A DNA stretch of 64,000 nucleotides from Paraburkholderia acidisoli (lineage in GTDB: Bacteria > Pseudomonadota > Gammaproteobacteria > Burkholderiales > Burkholderiaceae): positions 248,001 through 312,000 of the forward strand of contig NZ_CP046915.1 in assembly GCF_009789675.1 (NCBI RefSeq), given 5' to 3'. The notes under the pieces were generated by a model. The model was given only the letters and a program-made list of their open reading frames with translations, was not told the DNA's origin and ran no database searches. How positions within the stretch are numbered: the stretch's first letter is position 1; each line of letters begins with the position of its first letter. A program made the position numbers and the translations under genes. Positions 61,807-64,000 of this stretch are shown here, in pieces.

Positions 61807-64000
61807 ATGAAAACCGGGGTGCGCGGATCGACCGCCTTGAGCAACACGCTGCTGTTCTGCCTGCTGGGCAGCGCCCTGGCGGCGCACGCGCAGACCGCCG
61901 CGAGCGATGCGGGCAGCACGGGCGGCGCGATCGAGGAGAACAGCGCGGCGGCGCCAGCGGGCCCGGCAGGCACGCGGCAAGCCGCCAGCGCCGCGGCCAC
62001 GCTGCCCACCGTCAAGGTGACCGGCCAGCGCGCCTCCGCCACGGGCACCGCCGACGGCTACGTGCCCGTGAGCGCCCTCACCGCCACCAAAACGGACACG
62101 CCGCTGATCGAGACGCCGCAGTCGGTGTCCGTCGTCACGCGCGACCAGATGACCGACCAGGCCGCGCAAACCGTGGCCGAGGCGCTACGCTACACGGCGA
62201 GCGTGCTGCCCGAGATACGCGGCGCCTCCGCGCAGGCCGCACCGTATCTGATGAGCCGCGGCTTCTATCTCGAGCAATTTCTCGACGGCGCGCGCATGCC
62301 GAGCGACGTGAGCTTCGGCTATGCGATTCCGAGCTTCGACCCGTACGGGCTCGAACGCATCGACGTCGTGCACGGTCCCGCTTCCGTGCTGTACGGCCAG
62401 GCGAATCCCGGCGGCGTGGCCAATCTCGTGAGCAAGCAGCCGACCACCGAGCCCGTGCACGAAGTGTTCATGACCACCGGCAGCCATAACCTCGTGCAGG
62501 GCGGTGTGGACTTGGGCGGCGCGCTCACCTCCGACGGCAAGCTCGCATACCGTTTCACCGCCACCGGCCTCGATTCGAGCACGCAGACCGCCGGCACGCG
62601 TCAAAAGCGCGTGTATATCGCGCCCGCCGTCACGTGGAAACCCGACGCCAACACCACGCTCACGGTCATGGCGAAGTATCAGCGCGATCCGGACGTGGGC
62701 TATTACAACTTCGCGCCCGCCGTGGGCACGGTGCTGTTCAATCCGGCCGGGCAGATTTCGTCGCATACGAATCTCGGCGCTCCCGACTTCGATCATCATT
62801 CGCGCACGCAATTCACGCTGGGCTACCAGTTCGAGCATCGTTTCGGCGCCACCTGGACCGTGCGCCAGAATCTGCGCTACACCTACGTGAAGGACGATTT
62901 CGCCAACGTGTTCCCCTACGCGTACGCGGCCGGCTCGAACACCACGCTCAACCGCTATACGTTCTGGAATCGCGAGAGCGCCAAATTCTTCACCGTCGAC
63001 AACCAGGCGCAGGCGAAATTCAACACGGGCCCGCTCGCGCACACGATGCTGTTCGGCCTCGACTTCCAGCGCGTGATCTACGGCGAGGACGTGGGCGCGG
63101 GCTTCGACGCGCCCTCGCTCGACGCGTTCGCGCCCGTGTACGGCAACAACACGATGCCCGCCGAAACCTCGTTCGATCACATTCGCCAGAAGCAGCTCGG
63201 TGTGTATGCACAGGACCAGATCGCGTGGCGCAAGTGGCGCTTCCTGATCGGCGCGCGCGAAGACTGGGCCGACGCCGACGACACCAACACCGCGACCGCG
63301 ACCTACGCGGCGCAGTCCGCGCGCGCGTTCACGTGGCGCACCGGTCTCGTTTATCTGTTCGACAGCGGTATCGCGCCTTACGCGAGCTTCTCGAAATCGT
63401 TCGACCCGCAGGTGGGCGAACTCTACGGCGGCGGCATCGCGAAACCCACCACGGCGCAGCAGTACGAGGTGGGCGTGAAGTATCAGCCGCCCGGTTACAA
63501 CAGCTTCGTCACGGCCTCGCTGTTCGACCTCACCGAGCGCAACGTGCTCACCTCGGACCTCGATCATCCGGGCTACAGCACGCAGGCCGGTCAGGTGCGC
63601 GCGCGCGGCGTCGAACTCGAAGGCCACGCGAGCCTCACCAACGACCTCAATCTCGCGGTCTCGTACACGTATCTCAACGACGTCACCACGGAATCGAACG
63701 ATAGCGCCACGACGATCTCGGGCCAGTCCACCTCGCTGCAAGGCAAAACCGCGTGGGGCATTCCGCGCAACATCGCCGCCGCGTGGCTCGACTACACGCT
63801 GCACGGCGGCCCGCTGCGCGGCCTCGGCTTCGGCGGCGGCATCCGCTATCTGGGCGCAAGCTACGACCAGAGCAACTCGATCCGCGTGCCTTCGGTCACG
63901 CTCTTCGACGCGGCCGTGCACTACGACACGGGCCTGCACTGGCTGTTCTCGCTCAACGCGAAGAACCTCTTCAACCGCACTTACGTGGCCTCGTGCTTCA
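61807..64000 (+). CDS. TonB-dependent siderophore receptor (cut by window end)
   Basis: An open frame starting MKTGVRGSTALSNTLLF at 61807 runs off the right edge after 731 residues. It has a signal region (LLGSALAAHA-Q), a TonB box-like KVTGQRAS and a plug domain with TPQSVSVVTRDQM, RGFYLEQFLDGARMP and IDVVHGPASVLYGQANPGG. Barrel strands follow with FDHHSRTQFTLGYQFEH and KYQPPGYNSFVTASLFDL. These match ferrichrome/ferrioxamine-type receptors (FhuA/FoxA family). The last visible strand (LFSLNAKNLFNRTYVASCF) shows that only about 30 residues are missing. The upstream Fur-like box fits iron control. Confidence 0.88.
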   Translation, partial: MKTGVRGSTALSNTLLFCLLGSALAAHAQTAASDAGSTGGAIEENSAAAPAGPAGTRQAASAAATLPTVKVTGQRASATGTADGYVPVSALTATKTDTPLIETPQSVSVVTRDQMTDQAAQTVAEALRYTASVLPEIRGASAQAAPYLMSRGFYLEQFLDGARMPSDVSFGYAIPSFDPYGLERIDVVHGPASVLYGQANPGGVANLVSKQPTTEPVHEVFMTTGSHNLVQGGVDLGGALTSDGKLAYRFTATGLDSSTQTAGTRQKRVYIAPAVTWKPDANTTLTVMAKYQRDPDVGYYNFAPAVGTVLFNPAGQISSHTNLGAPDFDHHSRTQFTLGYQFEHRFGATWTVRQNLRYTYVKDDFANVFPYAYAAGSNTTLNRYTFWNRESAKFFTVDNQAQAKFNTGPLAHTMLFGLDFQRVIYGEDVGAGFDAPSLDAFAPVYGNNTMPAETSFDHIRQKQLGVYAQDQIAWRKWRFLIGAREDWADADDTNTATATYAAQSARAFTWRTGLVYLFDSGIAPYASFSKSFDPQVGELYGGGIAKPTTAQQYEVGVKYQPPGYNSFVTASLFDLTERNVLTSDLDHPGYSTQAGQVRARGVELEGHASLTNDLNLAVSYTYLNDVTTESNDSATTISGQSTSLQGKTAWGIPRNIAAAWLDYTLHGGPLRGLGFGGGIRYLGASYDQSNSIRVPSVTLFDAAVHYDTGLHWLFSLNAKNLFNRTYVASCF

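Overview
The window is high-GC chromosomal DNA with the gene content of a Burkholderiaceae member (Burkholderia, Paraburkholderia or Caballeronia type). The reasons are two Burkholderia-style trimeric porins, many LysR, GntR-FCD, LacI and AraC regulators next to catabolic genes, an H-NS protein with a lysine/alanine-rich tail, and two gabD-type dehydrogenases. I saw no rRNA, tRNA, CRISPR array, phage or insertion sequence. Nearly all of it is nutrient uptake and breakdown modules, each with its own regulator.

Layout. 1-13.5 kb: start of a chemoreceptor; succinate-semialdehyde dehydrogenase; porin; a polyamine-type ABC transporter with a GntR regulator; a flavin reductase overlapping an alpha/beta hydrolase; a second, paralogous GntR regulator with TATGG/CCATA operators; a small alarmone-hydrolase-like HD protein; and an orphan LivK-type binding protein. 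14-18.5 kb: HxlR regulator divergent from a DltE-like SDR, an RcnB-like protein, and a Fur-boxed TonB siderophore receptor. 18.8-26 kb: GntR regulator, then a PuuB-like oxidase, an MFS carrier, a DapA-family lyase, a PuuC-like aldehyde dehydrogenase, and YddG. 26-31 kb: H-NS with two DNA-binding cores and a histone-H1-like tail, small unknowns, an exported alpha/beta hydrolase, and a Pit phosphate transporter.

31-38 kb holds the most interesting module. An opine/basic-amino-acid ABC transporter (binding protein, two permeases, ATPase) sits behind a HutC-type palindrome. It is followed by a protein of the histidine/phenylalanine ammonia-lyase superfamily that lacks the Ala-Ser-Gly triad from which the MIO cofactor forms. 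This suggests a MIO-independent lyase of the ergothionase kind, acting on a histidine-derived betaine. Immediately after it, one deletion appears to have fused the remnants of a divergent LysR/MFS gene pair.

38-45.6 kb: S9 peptidase, DHA2 efflux pump with a divergent LysR, and a second LysR divergent from a VOC protein and an MDR oxidoreductase. 45.6-60.4 kb: a seven-gene, same-strand unit (aldarate dehydratase, MFS, HpaI-like aldolase, MFS, cyclase-family hydrolase, YdiJ-like FAD/Fe-S dehydrogenase, succinate-semialdehyde dehydrogenase). It is divergent from a LacI regulator. A near-perfect 25-bp LacI operator lies between them, and a second copy lies before a paralogous MFS gene at 60.3 kb. 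The aldolase would release pyruvate plus a semialdehyde and the last enzyme would oxidise succinic semialdehyde, so the unit is metabolically coherent. 60.7-64 kb: AraC regulator and the first three quarters of a second TonB receptor, cut by the window end.
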